Counted from the stretch's first letter, positions 26,747 through 35,980 are shown. The stretch is DNA of 64,000 bases from Anaerolineae bacterium (GCA_018432315.1 JAHDLB010000002.1:186001-250000), one strand, 5' to 3'. Program-made: numbers and translations. Notes: generated from the letters alone by a model not told the origin.

Positions 26747-28498
26747 CTACGAGCGGCGCGTCAGCAACAGGCCCAGGGCGCTGCCCACCGCGAAGACCCC
26801 CGCCGCCGCCAGGACGATCAGCCCGCTGTTGTCGTAGAGCTGGTCCAGCGTGGACTTGTCGCCCTCCGTCTCGACCGGCATCTCGACCATCGGCGCGACG
26901 GCCCCCGGCGGCACGACCTCGGCGGCGACGTCACCGGCTTCGCCTTCCGGGATCGCGGGGGGGACGTAGCCTTCCGCACCACCGAACGCGATGTCCACCT
27001 GGCGACCGCTCGCCAGCCGCACGGTCGCCGAGTCGACGGTCGTGCTGCCATAGCCCTCCGGCAAAATCGCGCGGACCTCGTACCAACCCGGTTCCAGGTC
27101 CACGCACAGCGGCCCCTCGACGTAATCCACCATGTTCTCGACGCTGCCCGGCTGCGCGGTGACGACCTGCCCGCCGGTCAGAATGTCTTCGGCGGCGTCC
27201 TGCCTGCCGTTCATGTCGTCGTCCCGGTACACGGTGATGCACAGCGTCCCCTCGGTTGCCAGCAGTTCAGGCGCGGCTGCCACTGCGGGGGCGGCAGGCT
27301 CAGGCTCCTCGGTCGGTTCCTCTGTGGGTTCTTCGGTGGGTTCGGGCGTTGGCTCCTCGGTGGGTTCCTCGGTGGGCGCGGCTGTGGCAAGCGCGCCGCC
27401 CGGCCCCGGCAGGGGCTGCGTCTCGGCGGACACGGTCGGCCCTGCCTCGACGTCCTCGGTGGCCGCTTCGGTCGGTTCCTCGGTGGGCTCCGGCGTGGCG
27501 TCCGCGGCGGGCGCTTGCGTCGCGGGGCGGGTGGCCTGGGTGGGGACCGGCGTGGCGCGCTCGCCCGGCTCCAACCGCCGCCCGGTCTGCGGATCGACCG
27601 AGCCCGGCGGCAGGATCACGATCTCCTGGCCGATGCTCAGGAAACGCGTGTGGGTCTTCAGGTCGTTCAGCTCGGCGATCGAGGCCAGCGTCACGCCGTA
27701 ATCGTCGAAATAGGCGAAGGCGATGCTCGACAGGGTGTCGCCTTCCTGCACGACGTGGACGATGCTGCCATCCGGGCGGACGCCCTGCGGCACAACGAAC
27801 GGCACTTCCTGGGCCGGCTCCGGCTCGGCGCTCAGGTCCGACGCGCGCACCAGCGACGCCTGATCGAGGAACGCTTCGTTCAGGGCCAGCCCGGCAGCCT
27901 GGCTCACGTAGATGAACACGGTCACCGCCTCGCCGCCGGCGGTCGTGGCGACCGTCAGCGCGCCCCACCCGTCATAGGGCGAGCTGTCCGCCGACCACAC
28001 GATCGCGCCGGACGAGGGATCGGTCCCGCCGGTCGGGTCGATGCCGATGCGCACCACCGCGCCCGCCGCCCGGTCCGACCGGACATACGGCGCCTGGTCG
28101 ATGGCGCAGCCGGTCTGGGCGTTGTCGCAGGTGAACAGCCAGGCGTAAGCTTGCGCGCGTAGCGTTTCGCCGGGTGTCACGCCTTCCACGCGCTGGTAGG
28201 CCGCCGCTGCGAACGCCGCGCCGGGCTGTTTGATGTGCCACGACACCTCGCCATCGCGCACGCGCGTCCGGTCGTTCTGCGGCAGCGCGTCGGGCGCGCC
28301 GGTGCCCACCCACAGGTTCCACCCTTGCGGGGCGGTGCGCGTCGGGGCGCCCTGGCCGTAGTAGGGCCGTTCCAGGCTGGCGTTCGCCAGCAGGTTCGTG
28401 TCCTGCGCGGTGACGCGCTGGCGCGGCAGCCATGCGCCCAGGGCCGCCAGCGTCGCCGCAAACAAGGTCATGATCACAAAATAACGATGTCTTAACAT
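26747..28498 (-). CDS. Secreted, C-terminally membrane-anchored LysM protein
   Basis: 583 residues. A signal peptide (to about TAQD), then an N-terminal domain that may be a carbohydrate-binding jelly-roll (NLLANASLERPYYGQG...), then a LysM domain (VQEGDTLSSIAFAYFDDY), a long Thr/Pro/Glu-rich linker with PTEEPTEEPTPEP repeats, a SdrD_B-like segment (ITVYRDDDMNGRQDAAE), and a C-terminal helix ending LLLTRRS. It should be a wall-binding surface protein tethered by its C-terminus. There is no LPxTG motif. A consensus promoter lies just upstream, which fixes the start at 28498; the frame is open much further upstream only by chance. Confidence 0.82.
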   Translation of the reverse strand: MLRHRYFVIMTLFAATLAALGAWLPRQRVTAQDTNLLANASLERPYYGQGAPTRTAPQGWNLWVGTGAPDALPQNDRTRVRDGEVSWHIKQPGAAFAAAAYQRVEGVTPGETLRAQAYAWLFTCDNAQTGCAIDQAPYVRSDRAAGAVVRIGIDPTGGTDPSSGAIVWSADSSPYDGWGALTVATTAGGEAVTVFIYVSQAAGLALNEAFLDQASLVRASDLSAEPEPAQEVPFVVPQGVRPDGSIVHVVQEGDTLSSIAFAYFDDYGVTLASIAELNDLKTHTRFLSIGQEIVILPPGSVDPQTGRRLEPGERATPVPTQATRPATQAPAADATPEPTEEPTEAATEDVEAGPTVSAETQPLPGPGGALATAAPTEEPTEEPTPEPTEEPTEEPTEEPEPAAPAVAAAPELLATEGTLCITVYRDDDMNGRQDAAEDILTGGQVVTAQPGSVENMVDYVEGPLCVDLEPGWYEVRAILPEGYGSTTVDSATVRLASGRQVDIAFGGAEGYVPPAIPEGEAGDVAAEVVPPGAVAPMVEMPVETEGDKSTLDQLYDNSGLIVLAAAGVFAVGSALGLLLTRRS

Positions 28499-28529
28499 AC
28501 TTACAACTCCGCACTGAAAAAGCGCCGGG

Positions 28530-28557
28530 ATTATACCATACGGGCGAGCCATGTCAA
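28530..28557 (-). promoter_or_regulatory. Consensus promoter of the LysM surface-protein gene
   Basis: TTGACA (28557-28552), a 16-base spacer and TATAAT (28535-28530), both perfect. The predicted start near 28523 gives a ~25-base leader containing GGAG before the ATG. Confidence 0.88.
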
Positions 28558-28590
28558 CGACGCTCACCCGGCGCTCGGCACACGCGCGGG

Positions 28591-29499
28591 TCAGGGCGCG
28601 ACGTCGAGCAGGGCGTCGAGGTGCTGGATCGCGCCTTCGGGATTGTCCTCGGTGACGAAGTGGCCCGCGTCGTCGAGCAGGACCGGCCCCTGGGCGCGCG
28701 CCAGCATCGATTTCCAGTGCTGGGCGACGTCGGGCGTGAAAAAGGGATCGGTCCGGCCCCAGACGATCAGCGCCGGAATAGACGCGAGCTGCGCCAGCCC
28801 CTGCTCGATCTCGCGCATCAGCGGCGCGGACGGATGGCTGGGCGAGGTGTTGATCATTCGCGGGAACTGGTAGAGCACGGCGCGGTTGCGAGCGTCGCGG
28901 AACGGCGCTTTGTAGGCCGTCAGCACCGCTTCGGACAACTGGCGGGCGGTGCCGCGCTGCATGACCAGCGGAAAGGCCAGGTTGAGCGTCCCGAACAGCA
29001 GCTCGCCGATCCCCGGTTTGGTCATCCAGCGCACCAGCGAAGACAGCCGCTGGTGGTAGCTGTCCTGAAACGCCCACGAGTTCATGATCACCAGCCGCCT
29101 GACGTTGGTCACGTGGCGGACCGCGTACCCCAGGCCGAACGGGCCGCCCCAGTCCTCCATCACCAGCGTGATGTCGCGCAGTTCCAGCGTGTGGATGCAT
29201 TCCATCAGATTGTGGATGTGGCGCCGCAGGGTGTGATAGCCGCGGTTGGACGGTTTATCGCTCAGGCCGCAGCCGATGTGATCCATCGCGATGCAGCGAT
29301 ACCCGTGCGCGGCGTAATAGACGATGAACGCCCGGTATGCAAAACTCCAGGTTGGGTAGCCGTGCGAAAAAACCAACACCTCGCCATCTTCGGGCCCCTC
29401 GTCGATGTAATGCATCCGTTTGCCATCACTCAGGGTCAGGTAGTGTGACTTGAACGGGTAGAGGGTACGGGTGGTTTCCGGCAACACGACAGTTGCCAT
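28591..29499 (-). CDS. Alpha/beta hydrolase, haloalkane dehalogenase-like
   Basis: 302 residues. Alpha/beta hydrolase fold with the haloalkane-dehalogenase signature: oxyanion region HGYPTWSF, nucleophile Asp in VMEDWGGPFG (with the halide-holding Trp next to it), acidic residue in WGRTDPFF and the catalytic His in DDAGHFVTEDNP. True dehalogenases usually carry Asn or Glu right after the HG of the first motif; here it is Tyr, so halide release may be altered and an esterase or epoxide-hydrolase-like activity is possible. It lies downstream of no obvious operon partner; the LysM protein gene has its own promoter in the gap. Confidence 0.8.
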   Translation of the reverse strand: MATVVLPETTRTLYPFKSHYLTLSDGKRMHYIDEGPEDGEVLVFSHGYPTWSFAYRAFIVYYAAHGYRCIAMDHIGCGLSDKPSNRGYHTLRRHIHNLMECIHTLELRDITLVMEDWGGPFGLGYAVRHVTNVRRLVIMNSWAFQDSYHQRLSSLVRWMTKPGIGELLFGTLNLAFPLVMQRGTARQLSEAVLTAYKAPFRDARNRAVLYQFPRMINTSPSHPSAPLMREIEQGLAQLASIPALIVWGRTDPFFTPDVAQHWKSMLARAQGPVLLDDAGHFVTEDNPEGAIQHLDALLDVAP

Positions 29500-29604
29500 C
29501 TAACACTCTCTCATTGTATGTCATGCGGCGGCGGCCAATTCGAAACGATCTCCATTGTACGTCAGGATGCGTGATGAGGGAATCGCGGGGCTGCCGGGCC
29601 GCGG

Positions 29605-29633
29605 TGGACACCTGCCGCGCTTGGCGGTATGCT
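29605..29633 (+). promoter_or_regulatory. Promoter of the TolB-like secreted protein gene
   Basis: TGGACA (29605-29610), a 17-base spacer and TATGCT (29628-29633). Transcription should start near 29641, which rules out the ATG at 29629 that lies inside the -10 box. Confidence 0.65.
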
Positions 29634-29685
29634 TTGCCCGGTGAAGGACTCCCTTGGACGTCGCATAGATCGAGGAGTGAAGCGA

Positions 29686-31683
29686 GTGGTTGCGTGGCAA
29701 AAGTGGATCGGGATCGGGTTGGTGTGCGCGCTGCTGCTGGGGGGAATGATCCCGGCAGTTCGCGCCCAAGAGGACGTAGAGCGCGCGCGGTTCAATGCCG
29801 AGCAGTGGCTGCTCAGGACGTTGGGAAAACCGGGCCTGATCCTGGTCGAGTACACGTTCACCGGCACCAGTTGGCCCGATACCAGCATGGGCTGCCCGGC
29901 GGCGGGCGAAACGTACCAGCCGGAAACGGTGCACGGCTATAGCTGGACGTTCCTGTTCGATAACCTGGTGCGCTACGAAGTGCACAGCAATCTCGACGGC
30001 ACGATGGCCGTGCTGTGCAGCTCGACCAACGTCGCGCCGGACGTCCGCCTGACGACGTATTCGACCCCGGCATTCACCATCCTGGTGCCGGAGCCGTGGC
30101 TGGTGTTTGCCAACGCCGACAAGAGCGAGGTCCTGTTCGCGCCCCAGGCCAGCGACGAGTGCGACCAGCCGGGGATGCGCGTGCGTGTGCTGGGGCGCGT
30201 CGCCAGCGGCGTGACGCCCGACCGGTTGATCGACGACTACCTGGACGAGGGCGGCTACACCGACTCGCCCACCGCCCGCACCGCCGCCGGATCGTTCGGG
30301 CGCACAGCGGAGTTCGAGTCCGCGTGCGACGCGCTCACGCGCCAGTGGCGGCTCAGCGCGTTCGTGCAGTACGGCAGCGCGTACCAGGTCGAGCAGTGGG
30401 CGCCGGGGGACGCGTTCGGAGACTGGGCCGAGTTGTTCGCCAACATGGTGAACCAGTTCACGCCCGCCGGCGCTTCGGCGGCGCTGCCCGGCGAGCCTGC
30501 GGACGAGCCGCCGGAATCCGGCGCGGAAGAAGCCGCCGAGCCGTCCGGGCCGGTCGAGCTGGCGGGCCTGCCGATGGCGCACGTGTTCGTCGGCGATATC
30601 TTCATCGGCGCGCTGAACGAGATTCCGGGCCGCAGCGTGACCACCGTCCCCACCTGGGAGCGGCGCTTCCTCACCTTCTCGCCGGACGGGCTGCGGCTGG
30701 CGTTCGTGGACGTGACCAACGCCGAGCTGCGCGTGATCGACACGACCGGGGGCCGGTCGCCGCGCCGCGTGGCCGCAGAGATCGACCCGGCCTTCCCGCC
30801 CGCCTGGAGCCCGGATGGATCGCGGATCGCGTACGTCGTGCCGCCGAGCGAGGACGGCGCGGTCGCTTACGAAATCCGCGCGGCCCCGGTGGGCGGCGGC
30901 GAGCCGGAGGCCCTGGGCACGTTCGCCCTCGGCGGCGAGTGCGCGCCTGTCTCGGACGATCCGGCGGATGTGGCGTATTTTGCCGAAGCCGGACCGGGCG
31001 GCCACGACCCGGTGCTGGCGTGGCTGCCGGACGATCTGTTCCTGGTTTCGACGCGCTGTGATGGCGGGCTGGGCGTGCTGTCGCTGGCCGAAAACGAGGT
31101 CACCGAGCTGGGCGCGGACCTGATCGATGGCGCGCTCGCGCCGGACCGGGCGCGCTTCGCGGCGCGGACGCCGGAGGGAGTCGCTATCCTCGACTTCCGC
31201 ACCTGGGAGCGCACGAATCTGGGGCTGGGCGAGGGCGTGGGCCAGGTGGCCTGGAGCGCGGACGGCGCGACGGTGTACGCGGCGCTGGCGCGGCCCGCCG
31301 ACAGCCTGACGCTGGACAGCGCCGCCGACCGGGCACGCGGCGAAGAGGTGTTCGGCGTCTGGCCGGTGACGATCCACGTCAACGACCTGACCCTGGTGGC
31401 GGTGGACCTGGAAACGCGGCGCGAACGCGTGCTGTGGCGCGGCCAGGGGCGCGGCATCGGGCGCATCGCCCCGGCGCCGGACGGCAGCGGGCTGTTGTTC
31501 GCCCTGGTGCCGAGCGGGGCGCTGGTCGCGGACGTCTTCCGGAGCGGCGGGGACGCGTTCGCCCTGCGCGAAAACTGGCCCGCCACCGGGCTGTACTGGC
31601 TGGGGGCGGGCGAAACGACGGCGCGCCTGCTGGCCTACTCCGGCCAGCCCGCCTTCGCCCCGGTGACGGTCGGCGGGGAATAG
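29686..31683 (+). CDS. Secreted TolB/PD40-type beta-propeller protein
   Basis: 665 residues from a GTG start. GAGGAG (29672-29677) sits eight bases before this GTG, and the more upstream ATG overlaps the promoter. A signal peptide (~1-28, ending AVRAQ) leads into a region of unknown fold (29-280, including TPAFTILVPEPW) and then a propeller built of PD40-like strands such as LTFSPDGLRLAFVD and PAWSPDGSRIAYVV. It is probably extracytoplasmic and perhaps involved in protein interaction; no catalytic residues were recognised. It is divergent from the hydrolase gene at 28591-29499. Confidence 0.75.
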   Translation: MVAWQKWIGIGLVCALLLGGMIPAVRAQEDVERARFNAEQWLLRTLGKPGLILVEYTFTGTSWPDTSMGCPAAGETYQPETVHGYSWTFLFDNLVRYEVHSNLDGTMAVLCSSTNVAPDVRLTTYSTPAFTILVPEPWLVFANADKSEVLFAPQASDECDQPGMRVRVLGRVASGVTPDRLIDDYLDEGGYTDSPTARTAAGSFGRTAEFESACDALTRQWRLSAFVQYGSAYQVEQWAPGDAFGDWAELFANMVNQFTPAGASAALPGEPADEPPESGAEEAAEPSGPVELAGLPMAHVFVGDIFIGALNEIPGRSVTTVPTWERRFLTFSPDGLRLAFVDVTNAELRVIDTTGGRSPRRVAAEIDPAFPPAWSPDGSRIAYVVPPSEDGAVAYEIRAAPVGGGEPEALGTFALGGECAPVSDDPADVAYFAEAGPGGHDPVLAWLPDDLFLVSTRCDGGLGVLSLAENEVTELGADLIDGALAPDRARFAARTPEGVAILDFRTWERTNLGLGEGVGQVAWSADGATVYAALARPADSLTLDSAADRARGEEVFGVWPVTIHVNDLTLVAVDLETRRERVLWRGQGRGIGRIAPAPDGSGLLFALVPSGALVADVFRSGGDAFALRENWPATGLYWLGAGETTARLLAYSGQPAFAPVTVGGE

Positions 31684-31747
31684 CGGGGAACAACACGGCG
31701 AGCGGCCTCGCCAGCCGCTCGTTTTCGCGCGTGGCACTGCGCCGCGA

Positions 31748-33172
31748 TCAGCCCTGGGCGGGGGTCCATTCATCGACCGGCTTGATCCGGATCGACTCGA
31801 TCATGGCCTGGATCGTCTTGTCGTAGTCCCTGTCGCGGATGTCCGACGAGATGGTGACGGTCATCCACAGCATGATGCCGTCGTGCGGGATGTACACGTC
31901 GTAGGCGACATCCCGACCCGGCCAGCCGTTGCGCTCGGCCTGCGGGTCTTCGCTGGCGTATTTGTAGTAATAAGCCGTGTAGCCATCGAGCGTGCGCTCG
32001 CGCCGGTCGTAGACGACGGTCGCCTTGTCGCTCGACAGCCCCCAACCTTGCTGTGACCATTCGTACTTGGTCTTCGCCATGCTGCCGTTGTCGTAGGAGG
32101 GCGACGCCTGCGGCACGTCCATCACGATGATCGAGACCTGCTCGTCGGGCAGCTTCCCCCCGGTGAAAACCGAGGACAGCGCCTGCGACATCAGCTCGCC
32201 CAGGTTGACGTTTTTGCTGGCGTACCAGTCCACCTCGTTGTAGAACGAGCTGTTGGCGATGCCGCACACCGGGTAGCCCAGCGGCTCCGTCCGGCACCGG
32301 TGATCCCAGCCGGTCGGGTACTGGATCGTGAACGAGCCGCCGTCGAGCGTCGCCAGCGCGGGCACGCCGTCGCCGCCGGTCCCGATCAGGCCGCGCTGCC
32401 CGGCGGCGTAGAGCAGCAGCCCCACCAGCACGACCAGCGCCACGCCCACCACGGCCACGCCGATCACTTTCTCGATGTTCGCTTTGGGCGACGGGGCGGG
32501 CTCGTCGTCCTCCACGGCCAGGACGGGCGGCACCATCCCGCGCGGGCGCGGCGGCTGCGGCGGGCCACCGGCAGGCGGCGCGGCCCCGTCCGTCACGTAC
32601 GCCAGGCCGGGCCCCCATTCCGGTTGGTTGCCGGTGCCCGGCGCCTGGGCCGGAGCGGTGTCCGGCGCGGCGGCTTTGGCCTGGGCTGCCGGGTCGAACG
32701 GCTGCCAGACGGACGCGGCGCTGCTCGCCGGGATCGACTCGAACGGGTCGTCGGCGGGCGGCGCGGCGAAAGGGTCCGCGCGGTCGCCGGCCTGGGCCAG
32801 GTACGCCTCGAAGGTGCCGTTCGTTCCGTCCGGCGCGGAGTCGGGCGCCGGGCTTGCCGGCGCGGGCGGCGGCGTGGACGCTTTGCGGCGGGTGAAGAAG
32901 GTGTCGTCCGGCTCGCCGTCCGGCGCGGTGCTCAGCGCCGCGAGCTTCTGGCGCGCGCCGTTGTGGTTGGGGTTCAGCTTCAGCACGGTTTCCAGGCACT
33001 GGCGCACGTGATCGTTCTTGCGGACGGCGTGCGCCATCAGCCACCACGCGTTGGGGTCGCGCGGGTGCGCGGTGAGATATGCCTTGAGCACCTGTCCGGC
33101 CTGGGCGCGCTGCCCGGTTTTGATCAGGTGATGAGCCTCGGTGAGCTCCGGCGGCGGGGCGGTCGAACCCAT
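31748..33172 (-). CDS. TPR-like / single-TM protein with extracytoplasmic domain
   Basis: 474 residues. Residues 1-75 form a TPR-like helical pair (AGQVLKAYLTAHPRDPNAWWLMAHAV, split over two helices), then ~150 residues rich in Pro and Ala, a membrane helix (~238-258), and a C-terminal domain of ~210 residues containing FTIQYPTGWDHRC and several Cys. The layout suggests a cytoplasmic adaptor arm and an external sensor or binding domain. Function unknown. TATACT (33217-33212) and AGGGA lie upstream of the start. Confidence 0.7.
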   Translation of the reverse strand: MGSTAPPPELTEAHHLIKTGQRAQAGQVLKAYLTAHPRDPNAWWLMAHAVRKNDHVRQCLETVLKLNPNHNGARQKLAALSTAPDGEPDDTFFTRRKASTPPPAPASPAPDSAPDGTNGTFEAYLAQAGDRADPFAAPPADDPFESIPASSAASVWQPFDPAAQAKAAAPDTAPAQAPGTGNQPEWGPGLAYVTDGAAPPAGGPPQPPRPRGMVPPVLAVEDDEPAPSPKANIEKVIGVAVVGVALVVLVGLLLYAAGQRGLIGTGGDGVPALATLDGGSFTIQYPTGWDHRCRTEPLGYPVCGIANSSFYNEVDWYASKNVNLGELMSQALSSVFTGGKLPDEQVSIIVMDVPQASPSYDNGSMAKTKYEWSQQGWGLSSDKATVVYDRRERTLDGYTAYYYKYASEDPQAERNGWPGRDVAYDVYIPHDGIMLWMTVTISSDIRDRDYDKTIQAMIESIRIKPVDEWTPAQG

Positions 33173-33248
33173 ATGAATCCCTTTTTTGCTTCGATGAGCA
33201 TGTATTCTTTTAGTATAGTGGAGAATGAACTCATGGGTAATAAAAAAT

Positions 33249-34028
33249 TTAGAAAAAGATGTGGCGGCGCGCCTCGTAGATCAGGATGCTGGCCGACACC
33301 GCTGCGTTGAGCGATTCGGCGCCGGGCACCATCGGGATGCGGATGCGGGTGTGGGGGATGTCCGCCGCGGCGCGGCTGAAGCCGTGCGCCTCGCCGCCGA
33401 TCACGAGCATGGCGGGCTGCGTCCAGTCGACCGCGGTATAGGGCGTGTCGCCCGCAGCGTCGGCCAGGTAGACCGCCAGGCCGGGGAAACCGGCGGTCAC
33501 GCCCGGCCAGTCCAGCGCCCGGATCGGCACGCGAAACTGGCCGCCCATCCCGGCGCGCAGCGTCTTGGGGTTGAAGGGATCGACCGTGCCCGGCGTCAGG
33601 ATAACCGCGTCGACACCCGCCGCGGCGGCGGTCCGGATCGCCGTGCCCAGGTTGCCCGGATCGCGCCAGCCGTCGGCCACCAGCACCAGCCCCGGCGCGG
33701 GCGGCAGCGGCAGGTCCGGCAGCGGGAACACGCCCAGGATGCCCTGCGGCGTTTCGGTGTCGGCCATCTCGCGCATCAGCGAGGCGGCCACCGGCCAGCA
33801 CGCGATCCCCGCGGCCTGGACGCGCGCCACGAGATCGCCGGTGGGCGTCCCCGGCTGGCCCGCTGCGGCATCGTAGAGCACGAAATCGGGCTGCGCGCCG
33901 GAGCCGAGCGCATCCCCGACCAGCCGCGCGCCCTCCAGAACCAGCCGGTTGTGCTGGCGGCGGGCTTTGGACCGGCTTTGCAGCAGCCGGACCAGCTTGA
34001 CGCGCTCGTTATGCGGGCTGGTGATCAT
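33249..34028 (-). CDS. TrmH/SpoU-family RNA 2'-O-ribose methyltransferase
   Basis: 259 residues. The three SPOUT motifs are clear: RDPGNLGTAIRTAAAAG (motif 1), LVIGGEAHGF (motif 2) and IPMVPGAESLNAAVSASI (motif 3), forming the knotted SAM-binding site. An N-terminal ribosomal-L30-like substrate-binding part precedes it. These enzymes methylate ribose in rRNA or tRNA with SAM as donor. RlmB-like or TsnR-like assignment is not possible by eye. The start overlaps the end of the upstream membrane-protein gene by 20 bases, so the two are probably co-translated. Confidence 0.9.
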   Translation of the reverse strand: MITSPHNERVKLVRLLQSRSKARRQHNRLVLEGARLVGDALGSGAQPDFVLYDAAAGQPGTPTGDLVARVQAAGIACWPVAASLMREMADTETPQGILGVFPLPDLPLPPAPGLVLVADGWRDPGNLGTAIRTAAAAGVDAVILTPGTVDPFNPKTLRAGMGGQFRVPIRALDWPGVTAGFPGLAVYLADAAGDTPYTAVDWTQPAMLVIGGEAHGFSRAAADIPHTRIRIPMVPGAESLNAAVSASILIYEARRHIFF

Positions 34029-34593
34029 CGGCGTAGCCCGTGCCCGCGCTGCGCAGCGCGTCCAGGTAGGCGTTGAGCTGCCCGGCCAGCGTGGAGAGCT
34101 GGGTATCGGGCGTGTGGCATCCCTCCGGCAGCGTCAGCAGCGCGACCGGCCCTTCGGCGGCGGTTTCCATCACCAGGATGCAGCCGCCGCGCGGCCCGGC
34201 GGCGTGCTCGGCCAGCCGGAAGAGGACGACGTCGCCGAGCGGGTAGCGGCCCGCGCGCCGTTCTCCCGCGACCAGGTGCAGCGTCACCCGGCGCTGGGCG
34301 GCGTCGAACACCACGCGCAGCCGGCGGCGCAGCACGGCCCACACATAGCCGAGGTACAGCAGCACCGCCCCGGCGGCGGTCCCGGCGGCGAGCGCGATCC
34401 GGAACGCGCGCCAGTCTCCATCCACGTCCAGCGTCCCGGCGACGACCAGCGCCAGCGCCGCTGCGATCCCGATCGCCAGGCCGCCCACCAGGCACCAGAA
34501 CCACGCCGCGGGCGACAGCAAACGGCCCGGCAGCCGGTAGGTGACGGTCAGGCGGTCGGACGTCTGGCGGACCCGAATGCGCGCGCGCGGCAT
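34009..34593 (-). CDS. Small membrane protein of unknown function
   Basis: 194 residues. Two hydrophobic helices (~30-52 and ~66-88) are followed by a soluble domain of ~100 residues beginning RLRVVFDAAQRRVTLHL, which looks like a PH-like/bPH beta domain, though that is only a guess. I chose the ATG at 34593 with GAGAGCAG before it instead of the GTG at 34614, which lies within the terminator T-tract region of the ribosomal operon. Its 3' end overlaps the methyltransferase start. Unrecognised. Confidence 0.6.
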   Translation of the reverse strand: MPRARIRVRQTSDRLTVTYRLPGRLLSPAAWFWCLVGGLAIGIAAALALVVAGTLDVDGDWRAFRIALAAGTAAGAVLLYLGYVWAVLRRRLRVVFDAAQRRVTLHLVAGERRAGRYPLGDVVLFRLAEHAAGPRGGCILVMETAAEGPVALLTLPEGCHTPDTQLSTLAGQLNAYLDALRSAGTGYADDHQPA

Positions 34594-34611
34594 AGGCTGC
34601 TCTCGAAAAAA

Positions 34612-34650
34612 CACAAAAACCGGCTAGGGCCTCACTGGGCCGCCGGTTTT
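34612..34650 (-). terminator. Intrinsic terminator of the infC-rpmI-rplT operon
   Basis: A stem of 9 bp (34616-34624 with 34642-34650) followed by further Ts on the minus strand, 27 bases after the rplT stop. The stem itself includes an A4/T4 block, so it could act in both directions. Confidence 0.8.
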
Positions 34651-34676
34651 CGATGTCGTGGTGAGGCTGCGGAAAA

Positions 34677-35027
34677 TCAGCCTTGTTGGGCCACGGAAAC
34701 CAGGCTGGCGAACGTCTGGCTGTCGCGCACGGCGATGTCGGCCAGCACTTTGCGGTCCAGCTCGACATTCGCTTGCTTCAGGCCGTGCACCAGCCGGCTG
34801 TACGACATGCCGTTCAGGCGCGCCGCCGCGTTGATGCGGGCGATCCACAGCCGGCGCAGGTCGCGCTTGCGGTTGCGGCGATCGCGGTAGGCGTACCACT
34901 GGCTTTTCATCATCGCCTCGTTGGCGCGACGGAACAGCCGGTGCTTGGTGCCCCACTGGCCCTTGGTCATCTTCAGGACTTTTTTGTGACGGCGGCGCGT
35001 CGTGTAGCCGCCCTTGACACGAGTCAT
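34677..35027 (-). CDS. rplT: 50S ribosomal protein L20
   Basis: 116 residues, the usual length. Strongly conserved basic N-terminus ([19 protein letters not shown]) and [19 protein letters not shown] are diagnostic. L20 is needed early in 50S assembly and binds 23S rRNA; in other bacteria it also represses its own operon through an mRNA structure. GGAG precedes the ATG. Last gene of the infC-rpmI-rplT operon, 32 bases after rpmI. Confidence 0.98.
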   Translation of the reverse strand: MTRVKGGYTTRRRHKKVLKMTKGQWGTKHRLFRRANEAMMKSQWYAYRDRRNRKRDLRRLWIARINAAARLNGMSYSRLVHGLKQANVELDRKVLADIAVRDSQTFASLVSVAQQG

Positions 35028-35059
35028 GCTCTAGCTCCTTGATTGGATCGCGCCGGCAG

Positions 35060-35305
35060 CTAGGCCGGGGGATTCTGCTTGTATTTGCCGAGATAGGGCG
35101 CCAGCCGCCGCACGCGCTTGACTTCCTTCGCGCCGTTGACCTCGAGCATCTCGGAAAACTGGGCTTTCGTCCGCTTCGATTTGCGACGGCGCAGGTGGCT
35201 TTTGCCGCCCTTGGTGCGCATGACCTTGCCGGAGCCGGTCACGCGGAAGCGCTTGGCCGCCGCCTTGTACGTCTTCAGCTTGAATTTTTTCTGCTTCTTA
35301 GCCAC
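35060..35305 (-). CDS. rpmI: 50S ribosomal protein L35
   Basis: 81 residues starting with GTG (35305-35303), preceded by AGGGAG at nine bases. Diagnostic features are FKLKTYKAAAKRFRVTGSGK and HLRRRKSKRTK. It is about 15 residues longer than the common form, with an added tail ending YLGKYKQNPPA. It is part of the large subunit and lies in the standard order between infC and rplT. Confidence 0.96.
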   Translation of the reverse strand: MAKKQKKFKLKTYKAAAKRFRVTGSGKVMRTKGGKSHLRRRKSKRTKAQFSEMLEVNGAKEVKRVRRLAPYLGKYKQNPPA

Positions 35306-35334
35306 GAACAGGTCTCCCTATAAACACGTGAGCA

Positions 35335-35350
35335 CCGCACGAGCGTGCGG
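35335..35350 (-). promoter_or_regulatory. Hairpin in the infC-rpmI spacer
   Basis: A 6-7-bp GC stem (35335-35341 with 35344-35350) in the 94-base gap between infC and rpmI, without a T tract. It may be an RNA element for L20 autoregulation or an RNase site, as found in this operon elsewhere; the match is positional only. Confidence 0.35.
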
Positions 35351-35399
35351 CGCAGATGAACCGTACGGATTCCCCAACAAGCCCAACCGCGTTACGTCT

Positions 35400-35933
35400 T
35401 CACTTCTTCTTGTCGGACGCCGGCGCCAGAACCATCAACATCGTGCGGCCTTCCATGTTGGGGGCCTGCTCGACGACGGCGATGTCGTCCAGCTCGGCAG
35501 CGACTTCCTGCAACATCTCGTGCGCGATCTCCGGGTAGGTAATCTCGCGCCCCCGGAAACGGATGCGCACCTTGACTTTCATGCCCTCTTCCAGCCAGCG
35601 GCGCGCGTCGCGCACCTTGAAGGATCGGTGATGGTCGTCGGTTTTGGGCCTTAAGCGGATCTCTTTGACTTCGATCTGTTTCTGCTGTTTGCGCGCTTCG
35701 CGTTCTTTCTTGGCGCGTTCGTACTGGAACTTGCCAAAGTCCATGATCCGGCATACCGGCGGGTCGGCATTGGGCGCAACCTCTACCAGGTCCAACTCGC
35801 GATCGGCGGCGAGCTGCAATGCCTTTTGGATCGATACGACTCCAATGTTCTCGTTTTCGTCCGTGATTAAGCGGACTTCGCGAGCCCGTATGCGATCGTT
35901 AACCCGATAATCTCCAGCGCTTATGGCCCTGAT
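35400..35933 (-). CDS. infC: Translation initiation factor IF-3, probable AUC start
   Basis: About 177 residues, normal for IF-3. The N-domain begins with YRVNDRIRAREVRLI; the linker (ERAKKEREARKQQ) and C-domain (EIRLRPKTDDHHRSFKVRDA, RGREITYPE) follow. IF-3 keeps subunits apart and checks the start codon. The only upstream ATG (35990) overlaps the -10 box, so it should not be transcribed. AGGAG (35943-35939) points to the ATC at 35933-35931 as start, with an ATA at 35924 as the alternative. Rare start codons are a known self-control device of infC, because IF-3 discriminates against them. It is the first gene of the infC-rpmI-rplT operon. Confidence 0.9.
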   Translation of the reverse strand: MRAISAGDYRVNDRIRAREVRLITDENENIGVVSIQKALQLAADRELDLVEVAPNADPPVCRIMDFGKFQYERAKKEREARKQQKQIEVKEIRLRPKTDDHHRSFKVRDARRWLEEGMKVKVRIRFRGREITYPEIAHEMLQEVAAELDDIAVVEQAPNMEGRTMLMVLAPASDKKK

Positions 35934-35980
35934 CCTTTCTCCTGAAAACTGGTCTGGCGCTAAGCTGACTTTGGCAAGCC

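Noticed and set aside
29629-29631. ATG as start of the TolB-like protein
   Set aside because: It lies inside the predicted -10 box; GAGGAG before a GTG at 29686 fits better and gives a proper signal peptide.
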